DNA of 64,000 nucleotides from JAIQFL01 sp035501495 (GTDB taxonomy: Bacteria > Acidobacteriota > Terriglobia > Bryobacterales > Bryobacteraceae), in the NCBI GenBank assembly GCA_035501495.1, contig DATJWB010000227.1, positions 1 through 64,000 of the forward strand. The letters are read 5' to 3'. Numbering within the stretch: position 1 is the stretch's first letter; every line of letters begins with the position of its first letter. Both the position numbers and the translations under genes were made by a program. Under the pieces are notes generated by a model. That model was not told where the DNA came from and searched no databases. It saw nothing but the letters and a program-made list of their open reading frames with translations. Positions 1-9,200 of the stretch are shown piece after piece.

Positions 1-1
1 C

Positions 2-139
2 GTGCCATTTCCGCCAGCCGACACTGCAACGGGCGCTGCAAGTTGGCCTTACAACAATGACGTTGTGCTTGAGAACGGGGAACCCGACCTTCACTTAACA
101 CTGAACCAGCAGACACTCAGACTCCTTAGAGCACTGTAG
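2..139 (+). CDS. C-terminal end of an unidentified protein (partial)
   Basis: Open frame of 45 codons entering from the left edge and ending in TAG at 137-139. The peptide is protein-like (it ends LTLNQQTLRLLRAL) but too short to assign. A 10-bp direct repeat TAGAGCACTG covers the stop codon, and a T5 stretch follows about 20 bases downstream, which would suit the end of a transcription unit. No alternative frame is open as far. Uncertain whether it is a real gene end. Confidence 0.35.
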   Translation: MPFPPADTATGAASWPYNNDVVLENGEPDLHLTLNQQTLRLLRAL

Positions 140-187
140 AGCACTGGCGCTGGGCTCGATGTTTTTGTCGTAAGTCCTTTAGGTTGA

Positions 188-264
188 TGGTGGGCCCGTG
201 CAGACTCGAACTGCAGACCTCTACCGTGTCAAGGTAGCGCTCTAACCAACTGAGCTACGGGCCC
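188..264 (-). tRNA. tRNA-Val (anticodon GAC)
   Basis: Read on the minus strand, a full cloverleaf is visible: 7-bp acceptor stem GGGCCCG/CGGGCCC, D arm beginning GCTCAG, anticodon stem CTACC/GGTAG with the seven-base loop TTGACAC (anticodon GAC, reading GUC and GUU), and a T arm with TTCGAGT in the loop. The discriminator base is A and the 3' CCA is encoded at 188-190. No integrase or attachment-site duplication is seen next to it. Confidence 0.97.
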
Positions 265-309
265 TTGGGAGGCAGAAAACAATTATAGCATTGGCTTCCA
301 GGAAGACGC

Positions 310-675
310 TCAGGCCGATGCCGCACTCCCGCCAAAGGCGCCCATAGCCTCTGCCGGCGTGTCGTACACCCTCACAATCCGGTTGACCTGCGTCATTTTG
401 AGCATCTCCAGGACGCGCCCTTCCGGCGATACCGCTACCAGTAATCCACCCGCTTCTTTGAGACGGCCCGCCGACAGGGCGATCAGACCAATGCCGGCGC
501 TGTCCACGTAGTTCACCCCCGTTAAATCGAGGATCGCTCGCGTGCGCCTGGCCTTCACCAGTCCATCCACAATCGTTTCCAGACGCTGGCTCTCGCGCCC
601 CAGCGCAAATCTGCCCGTCAGTTCCACCAGGACGATTCCCGGTCCGGCCTCTCGTTCGTCAATTCGAAGCAGCAT
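310..675 (-). CDS. STAS-domain anti-sigma factor antagonist-like protein
   Basis: 121 residues forming one STAS domain of the SpoIIAA/RsbV type, cytoplasmic. The signature VDSAGIGLI is at about residues 57-65; Ser59 is the expected phosphorylation site for a partner anti-sigma kinase. Family members switch alternative sigma factors by binding the anti-sigma factor when unphosphorylated. No anti-sigma kinase or phosphatase gene is adjacent, so the partner is encoded elsewhere. It lies 30 bases downstream of the DUF72 gene on the same strand and could be co-transcribed with it. Family assignment is firm; the specific pathway is unknown. Confidence 0.88.
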   Translation of the reverse strand: MLLRIDEREAGPGIVLVELTGRFALGRESQRLETIVDGLVKARRTRAILDLTGVNYVDSAGIGLIALSAGRLKEAGGLLVAVSPEGRVLEMLKMTQVNRIVRVYDTPAEAMGAFGGSAASA

Positions 676-705
676 AAGGAGATCCGGACCAGCATACCGC
701 GCCGG

Positions 706-1659
706 TCACGGATCCACAAGCGATAAGATGGTCGCCGGCGCGTTGCCCTCCAGCCGGTTGTTCACGAACAGAAAGAGGAACTCCTTATTCTCCCGGGCGC
801 GCCCGATCAGCACACGCATCGACTCACGAGCTTCCGGATTGGGATCCTGCACCTCCGTGTACGGCGCGAAGGTCTGCACCGCCTCTTCGTATACCCTGCC
901 CCGGCGCAGCAACGCCCGGCATACCAGGAAATCGGCCGTCACGGAGTCGGGAATGGCCATCTGATATCGCAACTCCGGCATCCGCGACCAGGCGTTGTAC
1001 ACGTGCGCCACTCGCCGGCTGCGCAGGCACGCGAAGTAATCTCTCGCCAGGAATTCGGGATTCCGAATCTCCACCGCGTATCGGAACGCCCGGGGCAGGC
1101 CGGAGAGGAACGGATCCAGCCGGCCGAGAAACCCCGCTACGTCCGCGAAACTGCGCCTGCTGAATGTGCCGAACTCGAAAATCAGGACCGCGATCCGATC
1201 CCGGTATGGCAACAGCGGCCGCAGAAACATCTCCTGGAGCATCTGTCCGTTCAGGAACGCCTCGTTCTCATTTCCGGCATTCGGTCCGTAGCGCGCGTGC
1301 TCCGGAAACACCTTGCAGGTGATCTGTTCCGGCACTTTGAAGGCGAAACGGAAATGCGCGGGAGTCTGCCGGAACAGCCTGGCCCAGTAGTCATCTGTGG
1401 GGAACTGGTAGAAGGCGAAATCGCCGCATACCGTGGAGAAGGTCTCGGCATATTCCTTCAGGCATTCGGCTTCGAAGATCTTTCGCGAAAAACGGCCCCG
1501 CGACAGGTAGCGTTCGCGCTGGTAAATCTGCCCCAGCCAGCCTTCGTACTTCCAGGAACTGCCGCCGATGTAGATGTTTTCCTGTGCGAGCGCCCGCAGC
1601 TTGCCGGCCAGCCCGTCACGGTCGAACGCACCGGGCTCTTCGAACAGTGGACCTACCAC
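706..1659 (-). CDS. DUF72 family protein
   Basis: 317 residues matching the DUF72 (YecE-like) TIM-barrel family: an N-terminal IYIGGSSWKYEGWLG block, the conserved FAFKVPE strand near residue 130 and the VEIRNPEFL segment near residue 200. The biochemical role of the family is not established. The start is GTG at 1659-1657, overlapping by 7 bases the TAG stop of the upstream gamma-glutamyltransferase, which suggests translational coupling although no functional link is obvious. Length is slightly above the usual 240-300 residues because of an N-terminal extension of about 30 residues. Confidence 0.85.
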   Translation of the reverse strand: MVGPLFEEPGAFDRDGLAGKLRALAQENIYIGGSSWKYEGWLGQIYQRERYLSRGRFSRKIFEAECLKEYAETFSTVCGDFAFYQFPTDDYWARLFRQTPAHFRFAFKVPEQITCKVFPEHARYGPNAGNENEAFLNGQMLQEMFLRPLLPYRDRIAVLIFEFGTFSRRSFADVAGFLGRLDPFLSGLPRAFRYAVEIRNPEFLARDYFACLRSRRVAHVYNAWSRMPELRYQMAIPDSVTADFLVCRALLRRGRVYEEAVQTFAPYTEVQDPNPEARESMRVLIGRARENKEFLFLFVNNRLEGNAPATILSLVDP

Positions 1660-3482
1660 GCTTGAGCCGACCGGAAGAAGAACGGGTCCGCCCCGGCTTC
1701 AATCGACCCGTCGGGGTTCAGCCGGATCATCACCGGGGCGGCACCATTGGCATACCGGGTGCGCATTTCGATCAGGTGATGACGCTTCTGCAGCTCGGCG
1801 ATCACCGCGGGCGCGGTACGATCGTCCAGCAGCAGAGTGCCCGGGCTCATGGCATGGTTATCGAAGCTGGATACCAGGTGCTCGGTCTGGAACCGGGGTG
1901 CTTCCACGGCCTGCTCGGCATTCATGCCGAACTCGGTGGCGTAAAACAGCACCTGCAGCAGCGCCTGGTCCTGGTTGTCCCCGCCGGGCGTGGAGAGCGT
2001 GATCAGCGTCTTGCCCGGACCGACCACGAGCGTCGGGCTGAGCGTCACACGCGGCCGTTTGCCTCCGGCCAGTTCGTTGGGGTGGCCCGGAACCAGGAGG
2101 AAGCTTTGGGCCCTCTGCGTCAGAGGGATTCCGGTGTCGCCGGCAATGTAGGTCGGCATCCACGCTCCCGAAGGTGTGATCGAAATCGCGGTACCGTCCT
2201 TATCGATCGCATCCACGCAAGTGGTGTCCTTGGCCATCAGCGCGTCATCCATTTTGTATCGCGCGATATTCGCGTAGAAGGGATGCTTGGGCGGATTGGC
2301 CATGACGTTTCCGGGCCGGAATTCCATGGATGCCTGGTCGGTAATCTGTTTCCGCCGCTCCGCGCCATATTCCTTGGAAAGCAGCCGTTCCGCCGGAATC
2401 TTCACAAACTTGGGATCACCGTAGTAGGTGTCGCGATCGGCGTACGCCAGCTTGAGCGCTTCGGTCATCGTATGGATGTAGTCGGCGCTGCCCGGCTTCA
2501 TGGCGGCCAGGTTAAAGCCTTCGAGAATGTTCAAGGCCTCGATCATGGACGGACCCTGGCTCCAGAAGCCAGGCTTGTAAACGGTGTACCCATGGAACGT
2601 GGTGGAAACGGCCTCCTCCGGTTCGAGATGGAAGGCGGCCATATCCTCATATCGCAACAGGCCGCCATTCTGCTTGGAAAAGGCGTCAATGCGGTGCGCG
2701 ATGTCGCCGCGGTAGAAATAATCGCGGACCGCATCGATGGCTTTCGCGCGGCTGGCGCCCGACGCCATGGCCTTCTTCTCCACTTCAGCCATCGAACGCA
2801 TTGTGCGGGCCAGGTCGGTCTGGTGCAGAATCTCGCCGGCCTTCAGAAGGTGGCCTCCCGGCAGAAACACGCGTTTCGACGCGGGCCACGCTTCGAGATA
2901 CTTCACACTGGCCTGAAGCGAAATCTCGCGCAACTCGTCAATCGGGAAACCGTCCGCCAGTTCGGCCGCGGGCTCCACGACTTCCGAGAACGGCTTGGTG
3001 CCGAAGTCCCGCAGCGCAACCAGCGCCGCGTCCACCGTCCCCGGTACCAGCGTCGAGAGAATGCCGGACACCGGCACCCAATCCTTCATCCCCTTCTCGG
3101 AGGGCGGGTCGCCAATCTCCTCGGGGGTAAGTTTGTGGTTGCGGTAGAAATCCGCCGTAGCCATCTTCGGCATGGTCCCAACGCCGGCAATCGCGTAGAC
3201 CTTTCCGGCTTTGGTCCGAATCAGAATCGGCGCTTCGCCCCCCAACCCGATGTGCGAAAACTCGGTGACGCAAGCCGCCAGCAGGGTGGCGATCCCCGCA
3301 TCCACGGCATTGCCGCCCGTGAAGTACATGCGCATCCCGGCTTCTGTGGCGTATTCGCTGCCGCCCGCCACCGCGCCGTGCATTCCCCTCGAAGCCAGCC
3401 GCACAGGGCGGTTGGAGGGTTGGCGCTGCGCCCACCCGGCCATGACCCCCGCCGCCAAGACAAGCACGATTCTGAATTTCAT
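1653..3482 (-). CDS. ggt: Gamma-glutamyltransferase
   Basis: 609 residues with a Sec signal peptide (about residues 1-18, cleaved after GWA), so periplasmic or secreted. It belongs to the Ntn-hydrolase gamma-glutamyltranspeptidase family, which cleaves glutathione and other gamma-glutamyl compounds. The large-subunit start GGNAVDAGIA is at about 56-65. The self-cleavage site is DTTC near residue 420, where Thr420 would become the small-subunit nucleophile; the usual residue after the two threonines is His, here Cys. The small-subunit motif STPGGDNQDQ follows. Length matches the family. First gene of a possible unit with the DUF72 gene (7-base overlap). Confidence 0.93.
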   Translation of the reverse strand: MKFRIVLVLAAGVMAGWAQRQPSNRPVRLASRGMHGAVAGGSEYATEAGMRMYFTGGNAVDAGIATLLAACVTEFSHIGLGGEAPILIRTKAGKVYAIAGVGTMPKMATADFYRNHKLTPEEIGDPPSEKGMKDWVPVSGILSTLVPGTVDAALVALRDFGTKPFSEVVEPAAELADGFPIDELREISLQASVKYLEAWPASKRVFLPGGHLLKAGEILHQTDLARTMRSMAEVEKKAMASGASRAKAIDAVRDYFYRGDIAHRIDAFSKQNGGLLRYEDMAAFHLEPEEAVSTTFHGYTVYKPGFWSQGPSMIEALNILEGFNLAAMKPGSADYIHTMTEALKLAYADRDTYYGDPKFVKIPAERLLSKEYGAERRKQITDQASMEFRPGNVMANPPKHPFYANIARYKMDDALMAKDTTCVDAIDKDGTAISITPSGAWMPTYIAGDTGIPLTQRAQSFLLVPGHPNELAGGKRPRVTLSPTLVVGPGKTLITLSTPGGDNQDQALLQVLFYATEFGMNAEQAVEAPRFQTEHLVSSFDNHAMSPGTLLLDDRTAPAVIAELQKRHHLIEMRTRYANGAAPVMIRLNPDGSIEAGADPFFFRSAQAW

Positions 3483-3534
3483 ATCGATTTGTTTATTGTA
3501 ACTGGAATTGCAGGAAAACCCGCTCCAATCACAA

Positions 3535-4692
3535 TCATCCGATTGCCGACTCGATGATCTCGCCGAGTTCCTCTTTCGTAAGGGCGATCGGGTTGCCTTT
3601 CATGCTGCTGGCTCGAGCGGCCTTTTCCACCAGGCTGGGGACATCGGCCGCCGTGACCCCATAGGTGCGCAGCGGCGGGATTTCGAGTTGCCGGCAGACG
3701 TGCGAAACCCATTGCACGCCATCGCCGGCGGTGGCGTGCAGGCTGCCGGTTAGCAAACGGGCCACTTCGTCGCAGCGGCGGCGCGCCTGGCTCTGCGGGG
3801 CGCGGTCGCTCAGGGCCCGGACATTTACAGCCAAGGCGTGAGGAAGCACCGCGGCGCAGACGGCTCCGTGCGGCGCCGGAAACATACCCCCCACCGGCGC
3901 GGCAAATCCGTGCACCGCGCCGAGCCCCGCATTCGCGAGAGACAAGCCGCCCAGCAGGCTGGCCCACGCCATGCCGGCGCGGGCGGAGCGGTTATGCGGG
4001 TCCTCCCAGACCAGCGGCAGCGAGGCGGCGGCGCGGCGGATTCCCTCCGTGCAGAAGAGATCGGTCATGGGATTGGCGCGCACAGAAAGGTAGGGTTCGA
4101 TCAGTTGCGTGAGGGCGTCGAGCCCGGTGGACGCGGTGACCGCCGGTGGAAGGTCGAGCGTCAACTCCGGATCCACGATTGCCAGCCGCGGCAGCATGGA
4201 AGCACTCCGCAGGCTGGCTTTGACGCGGTGCTCGGGCGATGCGAGAACGGCATTGCGCGTGACTTCCGAACCCGTCCCGGCGGTGGTGGGAATCGCGATG
4301 AAAGGCGCAGAGACGTTGGCGAGCGGCTGCCCGCGTCCCACCACCTCGAGGTAATCCAGAGGATCTCCCGGATTGGCGATCATAGCGGCCAGAGCTTTGC
4401 CGGCGTCGATGGCGCTGCCGCCGCCGATGGCGATCACGAGATCGCAGCGCTCGGCGCGGGCGTAATCGGTCCCGCTTCGGATCAGCGCAATCGTCGGCTC
4501 GCCGGAGACGGCGAATGGAAGGCAGTCCAGCGCCGCGGATGACAGATTGTCGATCACAGGCGCAGCGCGGCCCGGGTTCGCTCCGGTGACCACCAGGGCG
4601 CGATTACCCAGGACCTTGGCGGCTGCGGGCAGATCGCGCACCGCGCCTTCGCCAAAGAGGATTCGGGTGGCAGTCGCGAATTCGAACCGCAT
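3535..4692 (-). CDS. Iron-type alcohol dehydrogenase family protein
   Basis: 385 residues, NAD(P)-dependent Fe-ADH (group III) fold: GGGSAIDAGK at 90-99 for the dinucleotide pyrophosphate and TTAGTGSEVT at 136-145. The family usually binds iron or zinc through Asp, His, His, His. Here Asp192, His261 and His275 are present, but the His expected four residues after the Asp is Gln196 (GLDALTQLIEPY). Metal binding may be altered; members with this pattern exist, but I cannot name a substrate. It lies 6 bases downstream of the monooxygenase-like gene, so the two are probably one operon. Cytoplasmic, no signal peptide. Confidence 0.88.
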   Translation of the reverse strand: MRFEFATATRILFGEGAVRDLPAAAKVLGNRALVVTGANPGRAAPVIDNLSSAALDCLPFAVSGEPTIALIRSGTDYARAERCDLVIAIGGGSAIDAGKALAAMIANPGDPLDYLEVVGRGQPLANVSAPFIAIPTTAGTGSEVTRNAVLASPEHRVKASLRSASMLPRLAIVDPELTLDLPPAVTASTGLDALTQLIEPYLSVRANPMTDLFCTEGIRRAAASLPLVWEDPHNRSARAGMAWASLLGGLSLANAGLGAVHGFAAPVGGMFPAPHGAVCAAVLPHALAVNVRALSDRAPQSQARRRCDEVARLLTGSLHATAGDGVQWVSHVCRQLEIPPLRTYGVTAADVPSLVEKAARASSMKGNPIALTKEELGEIIESAIG

Positions 4693-4698
4693 CGCTCT

Positions 4699-5013
4699 CT
4701 ACCAGCCTGTATCGTGCGGGAAAACGTTGCCGTAGCGAGTGCGGGTTCGGGGTTCGGCCATCCAATCGGTGGCCTTTTCCAGCCAGGCCAGGTAATGCGC
4801 GGTCTCTTTATGCTTCACCGTGGCTTCCTGATCGCGATAGACCTCCACCAGCACGAATCGCGTCGGGTCGTCCTCCTGCTGGATCACGTCGAAGCGCGCG
4901 ATCCCCGGCTCCTTCACGCTGTTGCCGGCATTGACGACGGTGGCGGCTTTGAATTCCTCGAGATGTTCAGGCTTAACGTGGATGTGGACGTGTACGATGA
5001 CCATAGATTTCAC
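4699..5013 (-). CDS. Antibiotic biosynthesis monooxygenase (ABM) domain protein
   Basis: 104 residues, a single ferredoxin-like ABM domain similar to YgiN/LsrG: strand VIVHVHIHVKPEHLEEF, then NSVKEPGIARFDVIQ and FVLVEVYRDQEA, with the HKETAHYLAW helix. Members act as dimeric cofactor-free monooxygenases or isomerases on quinones and small carbonyl compounds. A second Met at residue 4 is an equally plausible start. Coupling with the alcohol dehydrogenase 6 bases downstream suggests both handle the same carbonyl metabolite; this is inference. Confidence 0.87.
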   Translation of the reverse strand: MKSMVIVHVHIHVKPEHLEEFKAATVVNAGNSVKEPGIARFDVIQQEDDPTRFVLVEVYRDQEATVKHKETAHYLAWLEKATDWMAEPRTRTRYGNVFPHDTGW

Positions 5014-5065
5014 TCATTCGATTGTAGGCCCGATTCGCCCGCCAGGCGCAGAGAGGATGGAGTGA

Positions 5066-5506
5066 TTACGGGATGCGTACGGGCGTCTTGACACCCGCGG
5101 CGCGAGCCAGCCGTGCCTGTCGCCGATCGAAGGTGTAGAAGGCGTCCGCCTTCAATACCAGGGCGCTGGCCACGTGAAGGATGTCCAGCGTTCGACTGCC
5201 CAGTGTTGCGGTGTGCTTGCGCGAAAGACGCTGAGCGGTCTCGTAGACATCGGGCGGCATTGGGGCCTCATAATACAAGCTGGTATTCAGGTCAGACGTG
5301 AGGTCCCCCAATGCCTGGGACGCCTGGAAGGCCGTAATCTCACCGCGAAAAATTCTGAGCTCGATCGCGTTGGTCGTTTCCGCCCGGAGAAAGCCAGTGA
5401 GAGGAAACGGAGCGGCAGCTTTCGTGATGTACGACGCCGCTCGATGCGAGTGAGCGTCCTGTGTGTAAAGTGAGACCAGAAAACTGGTGTCCAGATAGAC
5501 GGTCAA
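5066..5506 (-). CDS. vapC: VapC-type PIN-domain toxin ribonuclease
   Basis: 146 residues, one PIN domain. The acidic site is visible: Asp6 in VYLDTSFLV, Glu in LRAETTNAIE, Asp in TLDILHVASAL and Asp in FYTFDRRQ, the set that binds Mg2+ or Mn2+ for RNA cleavage. Its start overlaps the stop of the upstream antitoxin gene by 4 bases, the usual arrangement for a toxin-antitoxin pair, so it is probably neutralised and autoregulated by that partner. Family VapC toxins cut tRNA or rRNA; the target here is unknown. Confidence 0.92.
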   Translation of the reverse strand: MTVYLDTSFLVSLYTQDAHSHRAASYITKAAAPFPLTGFLRAETTNAIELRIFRGEITAFQASQALGDLTSDLNTSLYYEAPMPPDVYETAQRLSRKHTATLGSRTLDILHVASALVLKADAFYTFDRRQARLARAAGVKTPVRIP

Positions 5507-5760
5507 TAGCCCTCATCACGTTCTGCGCGGATCATTTCCGCACCGGTTACCTTCAGCACCTTATTCCCGTAGATCTCCTTGAGCCGCGCAAGAAAATCGG
5601 GCATCGGCGGAGCTTTCTTGCGGGGTCGCTCCGGCACCAGCCGCGCGATCACGCGCTTCCGCTTGGTGATCTGAATCTCCTGGCCGTCCTGGAGCAGGCT
5701 CTCGATTTCCGGGAAATGATAGCGCAAGTCGCGAACCGATGCCTTTCTCATGTGATCCAT
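5503..5760 (-). CDS. vapB: VapB/Phd-type antitoxin
   Basis: 85 residues. The N-terminus (ASVRDLRYHFPEIESLLQDGQEIQIT) resembles the Phd/YefM DNA-binding fold, followed by the TKRKRVIARLVP strand typical of these antitoxins. The C-terminal half is charged and would wrap the PIN toxin. The start may be Met1 or Met4. It is the first gene of the pair and overlaps the toxin by 4 bases. The last 20 residues are rich in Arg, Glu and Asp. Such proteins repress their own promoter. Confidence 0.88.
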   Translation of the reverse strand: MDHMRKASVRDLRYHFPEIESLLQDGQEIQITKRKRVIARLVPERPRKKAPPMPDFLARLKEIYGNKVLKVTGAEMIRAERDEGY

Positions 5761-5788
5761 GTTAGCATCACATTCAACCGGTACTTGC

Positions 5789-6157
5789 CTATCGCGTGCG
5801 CTTGCCCGTCTTCCGGGCCTTGCCCTTCTTCTTCGCCGCGGCCCGCTTGCCCACTTCGACCGCGGCCTTGCCCCATTCCGCCAGCGCGTCCGAATCTTCG
5901 AAGAACTCGGCGGGCGGCGGGTAGTATTGCATCGTCCCCGGATTATCGGGAAACGGCTGGAATGGCGACAACCCGAGCGCCTGGAATCGCGGCCGCGTGA
6001 AGTCGTCCACCTTCAGGTACAAAGTGCTCTCGGCGAGCAGCGCGAACACGAACCCGTCGCAGTACAGGACCGCGCCTCCCATCATGCTGCGATGGGTGAT
6101 TTCGCCGAGAGGCGACAGCCAGTCCAGGATATAGGTGAGGTAGGTCTTGTTCAGCAT
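5789..6157 (-). CDS. TfoX N-terminal domain protein
   Basis: 122 residues with the TfoX_N pattern: RSMMGGAVLYCDGFVFALL at about 23-41, then STLYLKVDDFTRPRFQ and the FPDNPGTMQYYPPPAEFFED segment. It ends in a Lys/Arg-rich tail (AAAKKKGKARKTGKRTR) that could bind nucleic acid. The family is named after a competence regulator, but stand-alone N-terminal-domain proteins such as this one have no established function. A minus-strand terminator separates it from the VPS10-like gene upstream. Confidence 0.85.
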   Translation of the reverse strand: MLNKTYLTYILDWLSPLGEITHRSMMGGAVLYCDGFVFALLAESTLYLKVDDFTRPRFQALGLSPFQPFPDNPGTMQYYPPPAEFFEDSDALAEWGKAAVEVGKRAAAKKKGKARKTGKRTR

Positions 6158-6164
6158 GCGAATG

Positions 6165-6193
6165 AAAAAGGGACAGGCGAAGCCGCCTGTCCC
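6165..6193 (-). terminator. Rho-independent terminator of the VPS10-like gene
   Basis: Perfect 10-bp stem (GGGACAGGCG at 6170-6179, CGCCTGTCCC at 6184-6193) with a 4-base loop. Read on the minus strand it is followed by TTTTT (6169-6165). It lies 28 bases after the stop codon of the large propeller gene. Confidence 0.9.
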
Positions 6194-6221
6194 TCCATGT
6201 TCGCAGACTTGTTGTGCCTTC

Positions 6222-9200
6222 CTACTGCGGCCGCATCCAGATGTCCTCCATGACGGTCACCGACGAGGTCAGAGTCTGTCCGCCAACGTTGAGGCGAACC
6301 AGGTAGACGCCCGGCTCCACCAGTGGGCCCTGCACTGCGCCGAAGCCGCCGAACCCGCCGCCTCCACCACCGCCGCCGCGCCCTCCGGCCGCGACGAAGG
6401 GCACCCCTTGGTTGAACCCGCCGCGTCCGCCACGTCCGCCGCCCTGCCCCCCGGCCGCTTCCGCGCCTCCCGGAGTTCCCCCTGTCGCGGGATTGCCGGC
6501 AGCCGCCGCGCCGCCACCACCGCCGCCACGCCCGCCACGGCCGCGCCCACCGCCCGCGGTGCCATCCGCCGCCGGCGCCGGACCGCGCATGTTCCACTGG
6601 AAGCGGTTCATGCCCGCCTTGATGTCCACATCCATGGTGCTGGCGACGCGATTATTCTGCAGGAACTCCACCTTGGCGGCGCCCATATCCGACTTCGCCC
6701 AGATGTTGATCGCCGTGCCGCCCTGCGGATTGCGCGCCACGAATTCGCGGTTCGCCGCGTGGCGCTGCGCCTGCGGATCGTTCTTCCACAGGATTGCCGC
6801 GCGCGGCTCGAACAGCACCAGGTCCTGGCCCGGTGCGGATTTCAGCTTCTCGAGCGCGGAGATGTCGTCTGCGATCCAGATGGACCGTCCGTGCGTCCCG
6901 ATGATCAGGTCGCGATCGCGCGGGTGGATCAGGATATCGTCCACCCGGACACTCGGCAGTCCGGTCATGAACTGCTTCCATTCCTTGCCGCCATCGAGCG
7001 TCACAAACAGGCCAAATTCCGTGCCCGCGAACAGCAGGTTGGGGTTGTCGTAATCCTCGCGGAGGGCGTTGATGTTGCCCTTTCCGGGGAGGTTGCCCGC
7101 CACGCTCGTCCACGTCCTGCCGTAATCGGTGGTCTTGAACAGGTAGGGCTTCCAGTCGTCGTTGCGATGATTGTCGATCGCCACGTACGCGGTGCCGGGA
7201 TCGAAGTGCGAAGGCTCGATGCGCGAGATGTGCGTGTACCCCTTCGGCGCGTTGCCTCCGATGTTGTTGTACACGTTGGTGAAGGTCTCGCCGCCGTCCT
7301 GGCTCAACTGCAGGTTGCCATCCTCGGTGCCCACCCAGATGACGCCGGGCCGCGACGGAGATTCGCGCACCTGCGTGGCCGTGGAACTGGTCGAGTAGCC
7401 GTCATGCTTCGATGCCATCGGCTTGTCGCCCGCCACCCCCATGATCGGCATTTCCGGCGCCCAGCGGTTGATGTTCTTGCTGAGGTCCGTCTTGTTCATC
7501 CACCACGTGTCGCCGCGGTTGGTGGACTTGAAGAAGTACTGCGATGCCATGTAGATCACCGCCGGATTGTGGGGTGAGATCTCGATCGGCGCGTTCCAGT
7601 AGAAGCGGAATGCTTCGACGTTCGGCGGGGCATTCATCACGTTCGGTGGACCGCCGCCCCGGCCGCCGCCACCCCCTCCAGGACCACCGGCGCCTGGGGC
7701 TGCTGCCGCGGCAGTCTCCGTTCCAGGATCCGCGGGTGGCGTCCCCGGAGTGGGGTTGTTTGTCCGATTGATTTCGTTGGCGGTAGCCGCGCCCGCCCCG
7801 CCGCGCCCCCCGCCCGCCGTCGGACGGATGCTCTTCTGTGTGCCGGCCCGCAGGTCGTGCCGCGACATGTTGCCGTCCTGCGATTCGGCGTAGACGATCG
7901 CCCAGTCCGTGGGATCCTGCCGGGTGTAGAAGCCATCGCCGCCCGCTACCGTGTACCAGTCGGTGTTCACCGGCCCGGCGTTGGAGCGCAGTGCGCTCGG
8001 GCCGCACCACGCATTGTTATCCTGCAATCCGCCACAGACGTAGTAGGGTCTGCGCATGTCGGCGGAGACCTGGTAGAACTGGCCCACCGCGATATCGTTG
8101 TGATAGTCCCAGGTGAGGCCCCCATCGGTGCTGATGTCGAGGCCGCCATCGTGGCCCACCGCGACCACCCTCGGATCCTTGGGATTGATCCAGAACGCGT
8201 GGTAGTCGGTGTGCGATCCGCCGACCGCAGTCCAGGTCTTGCCGCCATCCACGGACATCTGAGCCGGGTTGCCCCCGACGAAGATCTTCTGGTCGTTCAC
8301 CGGATCCACCCGAATCTGGCTGAAGTACATCGGACGTTGGTTCTGGTTGCTCATCAGCGTCCAGGTTTTGCCGCTGTCATCGGAGCGATAAACGCCGGAG
8401 CCATTGGGATTGGGGGGGCCGGCAGGCTGGCCGCCGCGGCCGCCGCCTCCTCCGCCACCAAATCCACCTCCACCACCTTCCGCGCCTCCGCGCCCGCCTT
8501 CCGCGCCGGGATTGGGGGATTCCCCAGCCGCGCCTCCACGGCCGCCGCGCGCCGGTCCGCCTTCCGCCGTGGTGCCGCCGCCAGTGCCTCCGCTGGCGCC
8601 CACTTCCACCTGCGCGTACACCGTGGTCGGTTTGGCGCGGAAGATCGAAATCGCGATGCGGCCGTAGATACCGTCTTTGGCTTTTGGCCAACCGGTCCCT
8701 TCCAGCTTCACCCACGTGGCGCCGGCATCCGTGGTCTTCCACAGCCCGCTGTTGGGGCCGCCGCCGTTATATCCCCACCACGTCCGCCGATGGGAGTAGG
8801 AAGCCGCGTACAGGATCTTCGGATTCGAAGGATCGATGGCTACATCCGTGAAGCCCGTGTCCGGGTCGATGTACTTGGCCTGCTTCCAGGTCTTGCCGCC
8901 GTCGGCCGATTTGTAGAGGCCGCGCTCCGGGTTGGGGCCGAACAGGTGGCCGTTTGCCGCCACGTAGACGATGTTCGGGTTCGTCGGATCTACCACGATG
9001 CGGGCGATCGACTGCGTTTCCTCCAGGCCGAGGTGGGTCCAGTGCTGCCCGCCATCGGTGGTGCCCCAGACGCCGTCGCCGATCGACGCGCTTTGCCGGT
9101 TGTTCGCCTCGCCGGTTCCGACGTAGACCACGTTGGGGTCCGAGGGCGCAATGGCAATGGCGCCGATCGATGCGTTGGGCATGTTGTCGAACTGTGACTT

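Noticed and set aside
188..264. tRNA-Val as an integration site
   Set aside because: No integrase gene and no duplicated 3' tRNA end found in the window.
1584..3557. 657-codon open frame opposite the gamma-glutamyltransferase gene
   Set aside because: It mirrors a clear enzyme gene, has an Arg/His/Gly-rich composition typical of reverse-strand shadows at high GC, and no recognisable domain.
6147..9197. Long plus-strand frames opposite the first VPS10-like gene
   Set aside because: Pro/Arg-rich products created by the Gly-rich codons on the other strand; no ribosome sites or family motifs.
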